Source: Diphasiastrum complanatum
Lineage: Eukaryota > Streptophyta > Lycopodiopsida > Lycopodiales > Lycopodiaceae
Direction of reading: 5' to 3'
Length of the DNA stretch: 64,000 nt
NCBI GenBank assembly: GCA_029204225.1
Contig: CM055106.1
Span: forward strand, 24,146,884-24,210,883
Below are positions 24,481 through 37,400 of this stretch, one piece after another. Both the position numbers and the translations under genes were made by a program. Position 1 is the stretch's first letter. Each line of letters begins with the position of its first letter. The notes under the pieces are model-generated. The model did no database searches and was not told where the DNA came from. It was given only the letters and a program-made list of their open reading frames with translations.

Positions 24481-24534
24481 CTATCTCTATTCTACCCAAA
24501 TATCTCCTATAGCTTCATCATTAATAAGCTGATG

Positions 24535-26452
24535 CATCACGCTCAACGTCATCATTAGCTTGTGAAGGTTGCACATGATCATCCTCTGAAATGGTGACAT
24601 TGAATCCGTCATCACGATCTTGTTCATGAGGTGCAACAAGTGGCAGCGCCATGTCCTCTAGGACATCTCTATCTTAAAAAATTTTCTTACTTCAAGGAGC
24701 GACTTGAATCACATACCACCATCTGGGATCTGAACGATCGGGGTGAAAGACCACCTGTAATTGATCGATGCTACCATACACATATCCATAACTATTTTAT
24801 AGTTGCTTGCGTATTACTATACATAATATACATTTTTTGCAGTACACTGAAAATCAATTGATTGACAACAAAAGAGCATAGACATCTTGAAGACATCAAA
24901 GAAATGTACCTGCTCACATTGTTGTGGAAAAACAAATGTGTCACTTTAATCTGTCCAAAGCTTGGTGGAGTCAATGGAGAAATAATCACTCTCATCTTTC
25001 CTGACAGTTGCATTGGGACCATTGCAAATAACATTGAACCATTTGACATCAAATATGAAAAAGCTGAATTGCCTAAATCCAACTTCAAGGATGTCATTGA
25101 TTGTCCCACAATAATCAAGTTGAGAAGAGAGTAAATTGGTGTCCGTCATGCTTGCTCGACTATCTTAGGTAAAATTTGCCATGACTCCACAATCGTACGT
25201 GTTTCTATCTTTGTCAATGCGCTCCGTACGAAAGTGTCGTCCATGCATCCACAACAGTGCATTGTATTTTTTGTACTGAACAAAATGGAACTTAATGTGT
25301 TAGGGATACAACAAACATTTACAAAATTGCACGTATTAATTAACCATCTTTCGCAGATGTTGCAAGTGATGTGCATGCAAATACTCGCCACAAACGGGAC
25401 ACGCATTGTAACCACTAGTTTGGAGCCCTACATTGTTACAAAACAACCAACATATTCGTGAGTCCAATTTTCGAATTGAAAGAAAATTTGTAAATGCACA
25501 TAAAATTCAATAGAATACCATGAATCAAACCAATAACAAGGATATCTCACCTGAACATTCCCCATAATCAGGAAAGTTGTGCATCATCCACATCAAGATC
25601 CCCTTTACCACAAAATCTCTTTGTGTAAGTGGTCTTGATATATCGCTCACTTGAACTCCTTGCCATAGAATCTTTAGCTCATCTATCAAGGGAGCCATAT
25701 ACATGTCCATATTTTTTGCCTTGTATTTTCCAGGGATAAGAAGGACGAGCATTAGGTGCCCCTTCTTTATACTTAGCCAGGGGAGGATGTTGTAGTTTAC
25801 AAGGACAACCAGCCAGGTGGACCATGATGTGGAGTGCAAACTAAATGGATTCACACCGTCCATGGCCTACCCTAAATGCAAATGGCGAGGCTCATCCCTA
25901 AATTCATGCCAAGTAGCATCCACGTGCTTCCATGCTAGATAATCGACAAACGATTGCTCGAATGCCATGTCATTAGCTCCGCAATGTTACACTTTAAAAT
26001 GTGGCGTATCCTAGGTATGATGGGAAAATGTCTTACCACCTTGGCGGGTATGGTCGCTCCTTGTAAATCTTGCCTGTAGCGACGTTCCTCACAACGTGGA
26101 ATCGTGCTTGCCTCCTCAAACTCATCTCGATATAATATGAAATCATTGGGACATGCATGGATGCTCTTGTAATCCATGCTGACGGCGGATAGCATTTTTT
26201 CGGCTTCTTGTTGAGACGTCGCCATGGTGTTTTAGTTAGAACCGGGTTGATAAGTGGTTTGAGAACCGAAAATAAAAAACTGCTACCCGACCAACACTGG
26301 TCACCCAAGAATAGGTCTTGAATGCCAAATACGTCGATGTTTGGACACTTGTGACATCCTTTAACCAGATGAGAAATAAAATTTAGCAGATAAGAAATTG
26401 TGTCGTCAAGTGCACTATATATTCTTCGACAAGGCTTGGGAGGAGCCGACAA
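24535..26452 (-). pseudogene. CACTA (En/Spm) transposase remnants, tnp2 family
   Basis: Minus strand. 26452-25935 carries YKSIHACPNDFILYRDEFEE and GATIPAKVVRHFPIIPRIRH. 25863-25525 carries MDGVNPFSLHSTSWSTWLVV, LSIKKGHLMLVLLIPGKYK, RPLTQRDFVVKGILMWMMHN and YGECSG. Both are strong tnp2 signatures, separated by frameshifts near 25870-25935. Similarity ends after YGECSG. A C-terminal tail is readable at 24760-24535 (DPRWWYVIQVAP, then an acidic EDMALPLVAPHEQDRDDGF, stop at about 24537). The middle (24860-25520) is not recognisable as tnp2. The encoded enzyme would cut CACTA termini; this copy is dead. Only the tail survives in the paralogous block at 53270-53620. Confidence 0.82.
24862..25134 (+). 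other. Unrecognised 90-codon open frame inside the CACTA region
   Basis: Starts MTTKEHRHLEDIKEMYL and contains VTLICPKLGGVNGEIITLIF. It has a more protein-like composition than its antisense frame, but I recognise no domain and see no promoter or splice context. It could be a captured gene fragment or chance. Confidence 0.2.
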
Positions 26453-26562
26453 TCTTTGAAAATTGTGTGTTTTTTAGAATGCATTAATTTTGAGTCAATT
26501 TAGAATGCACCTTGGAGGAGGCAAGGAATACTATTTCTAATTTAGTCAGGGCCTCGAAATTG

Positions 26563-26603
26563 CCCTCGGTATACTGAATCTAGTGTGAGGTGTATACCGA
26601 GGG
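26563..26603. repeat. Perfect 12-bp inverted repeat
   Basis: CCCTCGGTATAC (26563-26574) and GTATACCGAGGG (26592-26603) flank a 17-base loop, just beyond the 5' end of the tnp2 remnant; they may be subterminal repeats of the CACTA element. Confidence 0.75.
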
Positions 26604-27030
26604 TCAGACAGATTCTTGAAAGTTTAAAAAATACTGACATTTTTTGCGGCATTTTTGAAGAGGGAAGAGGAGTGGGTGATGGAATCAAGGGACGTACATG
26701 TTGCCTTTGTCCTCTCCCTTGTTTGTTGATCCTTGCTCACCCATTTTATCCTCCTTGCTCTTCTTATTCTCCTCACATTTGAGTGCCCCTCTTGCTTCTC
26801 TTGCTATTGCTCTTTGCTTTCTCCTCTTGCATTTTGCTTGGTCTTCTTGATCCTCTTGCACTTTTCTTGTTGCTCTTGCTCTTCCTCTTAGCTTACTTCT
26901 TGCAAAATCAAATGTGGGGAGGTCAAGAAAGAAAGAGAAAGTGGAGGATGGAGGTTTTTTGATTTGTTGGATGCAAGGTAATCTCCTTTTTCACTCTCTC
27001 TTTCTCTAGCATCATAGTATCCGCCTCAAT
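26604..27030 (+). repeat. Pyrimidine-rich low-complexity DNA
   Basis: Repeated CTTGCTCTT / CTCTTGC variants (26700-26890), then purine-rich DNA. Present again at 53625-53860. No gene. Confidence 0.6.
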
Positions 27031-27894
27031 GTGATCTCAGTTTGTTGGTATTGACACCACGTTTTCTATGCAAGCTTTCCTCTGAGGCGAAGGAGTCGGT
27101 GGATCCAATTTTTTGACAAGTAGGCATGTTGGAAAGACCGTCAGAATAGGTGGATCCTCAATATTTACTATTCCGAAGGCTATTTTGATGACTACTCCAA
27201 AGGCACTTCCAGGTGAGGATACTGTAGTTGAGGTTGCTGTAGTTGAAGGTAGATCCATAGTTGAGGTTGTTGTAGATTCGGAGTTTCAGAGAGTCGGAAT
27301 GCCTATCGAAATATATGGATCTGTTGGATTTGTCATATCAATGTCTATTCTGATGGCTGTTCCGATGCCAGATCCTGCCATTTTTTGGTGGATATGCTGG
27401 ATTGAATATGGATGTTTGTTGTTTTTTTCTAAAATTAATTGTTACAATTGTTTTTTGTGATACTAAACTAAATAAACTACAATACTATCATTATAACATT
27501 TCAAGCAGATCATCATAGCAGCTTCAGGTAGATCATAGCAAGTACTTTCAAGGTCAAAATGGAGTTCGGAATAAATCATGTTAGTTCTAGCAGTATACCA
27601 GTGTCTACTCTGACGTCTGTTCCGACCTCTGTTGAAATTTTTTTTTTTGATCTATCAAACGACACATTTGTGAATGTCATGATACATTTGTAAAGCTTGG
27701 GTGTTTCTTTTAGAAGACTATTCAATTGTGTTGACCAGTTCTATGCTTTTCCCATGAGTATTTGTTACATAGGTTCTTGATATGAAATTGTTTTGCAGTT
27801 CTTTATGCCAATTCTTGGGCTCTAACATCATCCAAGCAGTTGACTAACACAACTACTAGCAGTTTTAGGTACCTGAATATTGTAGCAGTGTGTC
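27031..27894. repeat. Duplicated non-coding repeat block
   Basis: Matches 53885-54747 at high identity. A 115-codon plus-strand frame (27113-27460) is partly kept in the other copy, but has a Val/Pro-rich, low-information sequence (GRSIVEVVVDSEFQRVGMPI) and no recognised domain. I treat it as non-coding. Confidence 0.5.
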
Positions 27895-28470
27895 TCCTAG
27901 TTTTGTTGTAGATCCACATTTTGTAGTGTAGAACTACATTCAGCGTTATTTTCATTAGGATTCATGAAAACATATCTGCACATCCTAGAAGAAAATCTGT
28001 ACATTTATTGATGAATCTGTTGATAACGGGTACATCTTTCAATTGGGGTGGAAATCAGTGGAGGTCGGAACAGACCTTGGAATATTTGGATTTGTTTAAG
28101 GCAGTATACTATTTGTTATTCCGAGGTCCATTTTGACCTCTGCTCATACATTTTTTACAACTCATAAATAGATTATATGCTAGATTGTTACCATCCCATG
28201 AATGGTAGATTATATACCTCTACTCATAAATGTTTATCTCCTATCTTTTGTTGTAGATGCACGTTTTGTAGTATAAGAATACATTCAATTTTATTTTACA
28301 TTATGATTTATGAAAATACATCTACACATTTTAGAAACAAATTTGTATATTTATTGATGGATTTGTTGATAATGGGTAAAAATTAGTGGAGGTCGGAACA
28401 GACCTTGAAATATCTGGTATTCAAGGCACTATACCATCTTTTATTCCGAGGTCCATTCCGACCTCTGCTC
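27895..28470 (+). repeat. Two copies of a ~300-bp repeat unit
   Basis: Units at about 27895-28180 and 28245-28470 share the order TTGTAGAT, ACATTCA, GATGAATCTGTTGATAA, GGAGGTCGGAACAGACCTTG and CCGAGGTCCATT. A third unit is at 30701-30950, and two more are in the duplicated block (54748-55035 and 55105-55330). Confidence 0.75.
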
Positions 28471-28786
28471 TTACATTCAAAAACAGATTTGATAAAAATT
28501 GGCAATTTGTGTCTGAACAATGCTAGATTATTACCACCTCAGCTATTATATCTAAGATCACAAAATTCCTGTCCTAGTTGATACATTTTGACTAAACACT
28601 ACCACATTTTTTAGATTCTTTCACCACATTGAGGCCTTCATGTTGCCTTCTTGATTATGTTTGTCCTTGAAATGATGACACTTCTCCGCTGGTATTTTTA
28701 TGAACATGCTGGGGAACCCCATTGTTGGCCTAAGAAAACAAATGATCTCCACTCCCAACAATTCGTGGTATACATAATTAATGTTT
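28471..28786. other. Non-coding stretch of the duplicated block
   Basis: Matches 55325-55640; no open frame of note. Confidence 0.45.
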
Positions 28787-28918
28787 CAAGCTTACTAGTT
28801 TGTGCTACTCTGATTTGTAGGATCTTAATCTAGTCCTGTTATTTTAATTTACAAGATCATAGTTTATGTGTTGTGTATTGGTTATGTTTTCATGCTTAGA
28901 AATAGAGAGCGAGAGATT

Positions 28919-28989
<71 letters not shown>

Positions 28990-29404
28990 AAAAGTAACCA
29001 ACACTCCCAATTCTAGGAAGGTGTGTAGCCCTTGTTTTCTTTCGATAAAGGCATGGTTCAAATGTCCACGAGGAAGCCCAAACACCATAGGGAGGGAGCA
29101 TGTGGTGACATTTTGGAATAAGATATAACTGTATAGTTCGGGAGTTTTGATTAGCACTCTAATGTGTTCTTTCTTTTTTTTTATCCTCGTGTGTGTTATG
29201 GTTTTAGGGTTTAGAGTGTGTGTGTGCGTGTGATGCCATTCGTTTATGTCTCATGATTACCAGTTCATGCTACCCTAATTCGCATAATCTTGATTTATGT
29301 TTCATGCTTACTAGTTTGTGCTACTCTGATTTGTAGGATCTTAACCTAGTCCTGATATGTTAATTTGCAAGATCATAATTTATGTGTTGTGTATCGGTTA
29401 TGTT

Positions 29405-29463
<59 letters not shown>

Positions 29464-29850
29464 ATGAAAGAGTTAAAGGTAACCAACACTCCCAATTCTA
29501 GAAAGGTGTGTAGCCCTTGTTTTCTTCCGATAAAGGCATGGTACAAATGTTTCTTGTTGGACGATAAGTTCCACAAGAAAGCCCAAATGCCGTAGAGAGG
29601 GAGCATGTGGTGACATTCTGGAATAGAATTTAGCTGTATAGTTTAGGAGTTTTGATTAGCACTCTACTATGTTTTTTTTTTTTTCTATCCTCGTGTATGT
29701 TGAGATTATAGGGTTTAGATTGTGCATGTGCGTGTGTAATGCCATTCGTTTATGTTTCATGATTACCAGTTCATGCTAGTCTAATTTGCAGAATCTTGAT
29801 TTATGATTCATGCTTACTAGTTTGTGCTACTCTAATTTGTAGGATCGCAA
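28787..29850 (+). repeat. Tandem duplication of a ~510-bp unit with internal (GA)n
   Basis: 28787-29300 and 29302-29820 are near repeats: each begins TTTCA..GCTTACTAGTTTG, has a (GA)n tract (28920-28987; 29412-29461), then AGTAACCAACACTCCCAATT (or AGGTAACC), ending near TTCATGCTACCCTAATT. A third partial unit starts at about 29803. The block at 55640-56186 has only one copy. Confidence 0.8.
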
Positions 29851-31035
<1,185 letters not shown>

Positions 31036-31770
31036 TGTCAAAAATGGTGAACTCCTACAACTTTGCTGCGACGCGAAACGAAGCGATATGAGGCGAAGGT
31101 CGAATGGCGAACAATTCGCGAAAGTCAACATACCTCAAAAACCCTAAAATATGAAGCAAAGCGAAACTCGAAGATCAAATGATTCGAGAAATTCAAACAT
31201 GCCTCCAAAACCAGAAACACAGACACGACACGGAACGAAAAAAATGAAAGAAATTTGTTTGCGCCAAACTAGCAACTCAACGGACGTGGAGTCTTAATTT
31301 CACGCCAGTTGAAACGACTAAAAATAACGGAGAGTAACTGATTAGTTGATTAGCATTAACTACTCTTGTAATTCTATGTTTAGCTATCTTGTAAACTCCA
31401 CACAATGGAGATATAAAAACTATTTTTTTGGATCAAAATATACACAGACAATGTGTGTGAATAGAGCAGAAAAGAAAAAGAATAGAAATGAAATAGTTGT
31501 GCATGAAAGTCTGCCAACGAGCAGAACACAACGAAAGAGCAGACGTCAGGCCGCCAACGAGCGAGACACTGCCCATCTTGCTCTAAAAAATTAAACTGAT
31601 AATATAGTTGATCTATTTCGTGCATCTCCTTGTCCTCTTCTGTCTTGATTGCTAGAATAAAATCTATTCTATGATCTGTAGTCGCGTGTCTAGGCTCCTG
31701 TGAGCTTCCGCGCAAGAAAATTCAAAGAAACAAATACGTTTGCGACACAGAAACAAACTTGTTCGCGACA
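31036..31770 (+). repeat. Copia-3 5' LTR (about 735 bp)
   Basis: Starts TGTCAAAA where the older repeat similarity stops and ends GCGACA at the primer site. Contains a TATA box in GAGATATAAAAAC (about 31408) and AATAAA (31657). Confidence 0.7.
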
Positions 31771-31782
31771 TGGTATCAAAGC
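31771..31782 (+). other. Primer-binding site of Copia-3
   Basis: TGGTATCAAAGC, one mismatch from the initiator-Met consensus, directly after the LTR. Confidence 0.85.
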
Positions 31783-31831
31783 AAGGTTATCAATACTGAT
31801 ATCTAAATAGTGATTTTCTAGACAACACAAT

Positions 31832-33842
31832 ATGCCTACAACGATCCAGACAAGAGTAGCAATCAGTCTTGATGGTGCAAACTAAAGGATATGAAAATTC
31901 AAAATCAAAACACTTTTGAAGGGCGAAGGCATCTGGTCAGTGATCGAACTCTTAGAGGTACAGCCTCCAGAGGGAGACCCGAGGAGAGATGAATGGATCA
32001 GAAAGGATGAGTGTGCAATGACGATCATAGTTTCTTTCATTAATGAAGATCTACTCATACAGATTGAATACTACGAAAGTAGCCATGCAGGATGAGAAAG
32101 ATTAAAATAGAAGTATGAAGTGAGGACTGTAGCTTCAGTGATGCATTTTCACAATCAGCTACAATCCATATGATGGGATGACAACCAGTTAGACCAGCAC
32201 GTTGAGAAGATCAAAACGATCTTCGCTCAACTTGCTGCATCATGACAGGAGCACCAAGTCCCAGCATCACAATAGCTAATGTACTTCATGAAGTCTCTAC
32301 CTACGTCCTATCAGCCATTGAGAATGCTCATACTGAGTCTACCAGATATGGCATTCGACAAAGCGATTAGTCTTGTCACTGATGAGAGACTGATAAGAGA
32401 AAAAGGAGAAGGAAGCAGTGATCAAGAGAAGGCCCTCTTCACGAAAGGAAGGAAGAAAAACAAGAACAAACACAGATTCGACAAGACGAAGTCCTCGAAT
32501 CAGCAATCTTCTTCATGTGATCACTATCACAAACCAGACCATCCAGCAATACCTTGCATGCACTACAAGAAGAAGGGCACTCTGCATACGATTGCAAATT
32601 CAACCCAAAAAGAAAGAACAATGCTGAGAAAACAAATGTTGCAGAATCATCCAAGGATGCAGATAGAGGTGGCAACATCACACATCACCTGCAACAATAA
32701 AATCTTGATCGACTTCAGAGAACTCAAAATAATAGAGCAGTGATTCTAGGTGATGGGAGTAGACACGATGTCAAAGGCATCGGAACTCTACAGTTGCGAA
32801 CACTGTCAGGTCAAGCAGAGCTCCCAGGAGCACTCTAAGTGCCTTCACTGAGAAAAGATCTACTATTAGTCTCCAAGATGGCAGATCTTGGAATTTTAGT
32901 TTTGTTCGATGGCAATACATGCAACATGATCGAGAAAGATACAAACAAATTGTTGATGGTTGGATGTAGAGAAGAAAATCTCTACCAAGCCAAGATAATC
33001 AGCAACTTCGATAGCATATTAAATGCATCAGAGAATGAGGATCAGCTCTGGCATAGGAGAATGTATCATCTAAACATGAGGAGCCTGTATGACATGTGTA
33101 AGAAATACATAGTCACATGTCTAAAGATATCAAGACCCGATATTGAGTTCTGCGAAGCCTATCAGAAAGGCAAACAACATCAGAATTCATTCACACATGA
33201 GGGAAGAAGAGCCAAAGAAGTTTTCTTGAACTCGTCCACTCAGATGTCTGTGGACTGATGAAAATGGATTCGCTCTTAGGATCGAGGTATTTTCTAACGT
33301 TCATAGATGACTACAGCCGGATGACTATGGTTTACGACCTAAAAAAGAAATCTGAAGTGTTTGATACCTTCAAGAAGTTTGTGGCATTTGCAGAGCGACA
33401 CACCTCAAAGAAGATTCAGATCATCAGATCTGACAATGGAGGTGAGTACAAGAGCAAGGAATTTTCAAAATTCTACCAAGAACAAGGAATCGAACATCAG
33501 TTCACACCTGCGTACACACCAGAATATAATGGTGTCGTGGAAAGAAGAAATAGGACGCTAGTCGAAGGAGCCAGATGCATAATGACACAAGCTCAATTGC
33601 CAAGTCAATTCTGGGTTGAGGCAATAGCTGCCGAAATGGACCCAGAAGTTCAACAAGACAAAGAAGACCTCCAGACCGTTACGTTGACAATCTTCAGTGG
33701 AGCAAAGACATGCAATTCAAGTATTGCAGTTTCACTGAAGAGCCAACAACATATCAAGAAGTTGTCCAGAGTCCAGAGGGAGAACTCTGGAAGTAGGCAA
33801 TGTCAGAGAAGATCGAGTCGATGAGGCGAAACAAGGCATCGA
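31832..33842 (+). pseudogene. Copia-3 gag-protease-integrase and start of RT
   Basis: Gag starts at 31832 (MPTTIQTRVAISLDGAN, then a stop) and has several more stops. A long open part at 32279-32743 ends in a damaged zinc knuckle (CDHYHKPDHPAIPC). The protease flap region is near 32740-32830. The gag-pre-integrase segment lies at 33040-33180 (LWHRRMYHLNMRSL). The integrase (33258-33640) looks intact at the core: FIDDYSRMTMVYDL, IIRSDNGGEYKSKEF and NGVVERRNRT hold the second Asp and the Glu. The integrase C-terminus is deleted, so RT (EEPTTYQEVVQSPEGELW, about 33737) follows quickly and is cut by Copia-4. Confidence 0.85.
33838..33842. other. Target-site duplication of Copia-4, left copy
   Basis: ATCGA directly before the LTR start TGTGAAAA; repeated at 40274-40278. 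Confidence 0.92.
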
Positions 33843-34497
33843 TGTGAAAAATACAGATCCTAAGTGGATCTAAACTCCAAGATCATTGGCTTGAATGCTT
33901 GCACTCCAAACTACATAAGCTAGGAATTGGCAACACATTCTATGCTACCTAGAATGCAAAGAACTTGATCAAAAAGCATTTATCACAAATGGAAACTTCC
34001 ATAAACATCAAGTGCGGCCCAAAATAGCATTATACAGTCCATAATACATCAGCCTATCACTTTTGGAAAGCACCTAAGATCATACACAATAGCTTGAAGA
34101 CAATACACACAACAATGCTCTCAATGGAGGAAGAAACAATGACAATGATCTATTGATCTCAATGAAGCATACAAAAGGTTTCTCCAACCTGTTCTCCACG
34201 ACTTCCCTACTATTTATGGATGAGGAAGATGACTCTCTCTCCTCTCTCTAGAAGGTACTTGACCCTAGATATTCCCTATATAGGAAAAATAGCTAAAAAT
34301 GGCTTATATGACCAAAATACATCAAAATGGTCTCATTTTGAAGGGTATGAAGTTTGACACTTCATCATACTGAAAAAATATAGTAAATAAAAACATTGTG
34401 GCCTGGTTCACACGTGTGAAACTCCAGAACCAAAACTATTTACAATTTTAGCCAATTTAGGCCTCAAACTAGCTAGGAAATGTTGACAATTTTCACA
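33843..34497 (-). repeat. Copia-4 3' LTR
   Basis: 655 bp with terminal inverted match TGTGAAAA...TTTTCACA. Contains a TATA-type palindrome CCTATATAGG (34275-34284) and a perfect palindrome TTCACACGTGTGAA (34407-34420). Confidence 0.95.
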
Positions 34498-37400
34498 CTC
34501 CCTCTTCAACATTGGATGCTAGTTTCAACATAGTCTTTGAGCACATTCCAAGATTAGATCTATGCATTAAATATAGGTCCTTTCCCAATGGTTTGGTGAA
34601 GATATCAGCCACACACTCCTTTGAAGAGACATGTTGAAGCTCCACCTCTTTGGCAATGACTTGATCTCTCACAAAATGGTGAGCAATCTCAATGTGCTTG
34701 CTCCTTGCATGAAAAACAGGATTGCTTGCCAAGCTTTGGGCTGAAAGGTTATCACAAAGTATGATTGGAGTCTTCTCTGGTTCCAGCAAGTGAAGATCCA
34801 ATAACATCCTCTTGATCCAAAGAATCTCCTTGGTGCATGTTGTTAATGCCTTGTACTCGGCTTCGGTGGAAGATAGAGAGATAGTTGGTTGCTTCTTTGA
34901 TAGCCATGAGACCACTCCATCTCCAAGATAGATTGCAAAGGCACTTGTTGACTTCCTATCCATTTGATCACCTGCAAAATCTGAATCTGAAAATCCACAA
35001 AGGTTAGGTGTAGTACCTCCATACAAGATGCCAAAATCTCTAGATCCCGAGATGTATCTAAGTACTCTCTTTCCTAGCTTCCAATGAGCCTCACTAGGAT
35101 CTTGCATAAATTGACTTAGTTTACCAACCACAAAGCTTAGATCAGGTCTTGTGATGGTTAACCATATAAGAGATCCTATTAGCTTTCTATAGAGAGTAAT
35201 GTCCTTGAAGGATCTTTCATTACTTCTTGTAGTTAGCTTTACATTTGATTCCATAGGAGTAGAAACAACTTTACAATCTTCCATATGAAACCTTTTTAGA
35301 ATAGAGTTAACATACTTTTCTTGACATATGAATGTAGATTTAGAAGTTCTAATAATCTCTATTCCTAAGATATAATGAAGTTTACCAAGATCTTGAATTT
35401 CAAACTCTCTTTTGAGTGCCATCTTGATTTCATCTATATCTAGATTGTTACCACCACTTAAGATAATGTCATCAACATAGATCAAAAGTAAAGTGATATC
35501 ATTTTCATTCAATCTAAAGTAGAGAGAATGATCATACTCACTCATAACAAAGTTTTGAGAAAGTAAGAAGGAATTGAGCTTAGCATACCAACTCCTTGGT
35601 GCTTGCTTTAGCCCATACAAACTCTTTTGGAGATAGCACACATGATTAGGCTCATCATGTGAAACATAGCCCTCGGGTTGCTCCATGTAAATATCTTCTT
35701 CAAGATCACCATTCAAGAAGGCATTAGTAACATCCATTTGCCACATATCCCAATCATAAAGAGTTGCAAGAGAGATTAGGATTCGAATAGTTACCATCTT
35801 TGCCACGGGTGCAAAGGTCTCATCATAGTCAATACCATATTCTTGAGCATACCCCTTTGCCACCAACCTTGCCTTGTACTTGTTGATTGATCCATCTTGA
35901 TTTGTCTTGATCTTGAAGATCCACTTACAACCAATTGCCTTCTTGTCCTTTGGAAGCTTTACCAACCTCCATGTGTTGCTTTTGATGAGTGCTTGATGCT
36001 CATGATCCATGGCTTGGATCCATTCCTTCTTTTGAATTGCTTCACCTACACAAGTTGGTTCATCAAAAGAGGTAAGAAAAGCAAAGTTAGAGTTGTCCAC
36101 CACTTGCTTTCCTTTTTCATCATAGGTTAGCCTTGATGGCTTAGCCCTTTGCCTTTGAGTCTTCCTTGAAGTTTGCTTTGGAGTGGCATCTCCATCTTCA
36201 TCCAAGACATCTTGCACATCATGATGATTAGTAGGCACATCAACATCAACATCAACAACATTGGAAACATTCTCTTCATGAAAGATGACATCCCTACTTA
36301 TGACAACTTTCTTTGTAGAAGGAATGTACACTTTGTAAGCCTTGCTTACTTCACTATAGCCAACAAACACACCCTTCTTTGATGAAGGATCTTCTTTAGT
36401 TCTATCATCAAGTGTGATATTGACAAAACATGTACATCCAAAGATCCTACAATGCTTGACACTCGGCCTTCTACCATAAAGAACCTCATGAGGAGTTTTA
36501 CCATCCAAGGAAGCACTTGTCCATCTATTACATAGATAGTTAGCACATGCTAAAGCTTCCCCCCAAAAAGACTTAGCAAGATTAGCATGTAGTCTCATTG
36601 CCTTGGCACATTCACAAAGGGTTCTATTCTTCCTCTCGGCCACTCCATTCTGTTGTGGAGTCCTAGGACTAGACATCTCCCTCTTAATCCCATGTGCTAT
36701 ACAAAAGTCTTTGAACCTATTTGAGGTGTATTCCCCTCCATTATCAGATCTTAAGCATTTGATCTTTGTATTGAATTGGTTTTCCATTTCATTCTTGAAC
36801 TTGACAAATGCAGCAAACACTTCATCCTTACTTTTAAGAAGATAGATCCAAGTATACCTACTAAAGTCATCAATGAAAGTTGCATACATCTTTGCCCCAC
36901 CATTGCTAGTTGTACTAGAAGAATGAATATCAAAATGCACAAGTTGAAAAGCTTCTTTAGATCTAGAAGTAGATCTAGAATAAGCAAGTCTATGAGATTT
37001 GGACAAGACACAATGTTCACAAACACTATTGTTTGCAACAAGACTTTTAGGGAGACCAAGAACAAGCTCTTTCTTTGCCATTACCTCCAAAGATTTGAAG
37101 TTGGGATGGCCCAACCTCTTGTGCCAAACTTCTTGGTTTGTCAATTGCTCCCTAGCCATACATCCTTCATGATTAGAGATCACACATGCATCAAGCTTGA
37201 AAAGTTTACCATGCCTCCTACCTTGAGCAATCAAGGATCCACATTTACTTATCAAACATGCATCTCCAATGAACTCCACATCAAGTCCTTTGTCAATCAT
37301 TTGACTTACACTAAGCAAATTCTTAGTGATTGAAGGAATGTACAAAACATTTTCAAGATTTGCTTTCCTATTTGTTGAAAGGGAAATAGGAATAGTGCCT

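Larger units (their letters stand above)
31036..33842 (+). mobile_element. Copia-3, left part (interrupted by Copia-4)
   Basis: Plus-strand copia with 5' LTR 31036-31770, primer site 31771-31782, gag from 31832, protease, integrase and the first part of RT. It is split at 33842/40274 by Copia-4, with the 5-bp target ATCGA on both sides. The right part resumes at 40279 and ends near 40790. Confidence 0.88.

Noticed and set aside
27113-27460. 115-codon frame partly conserved in the paralogous block
   Set aside because: The conservation is that of the whole duplicated DNA, with frame-neutral changes and low-complexity composition; no domain recognised.
36776-37333. 185-codon plus-strand open frame inside Copia-4, and other antisense frames there
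   Set aside because: Shadow of the intact gag-pol frame on the other strand; no independent motif.
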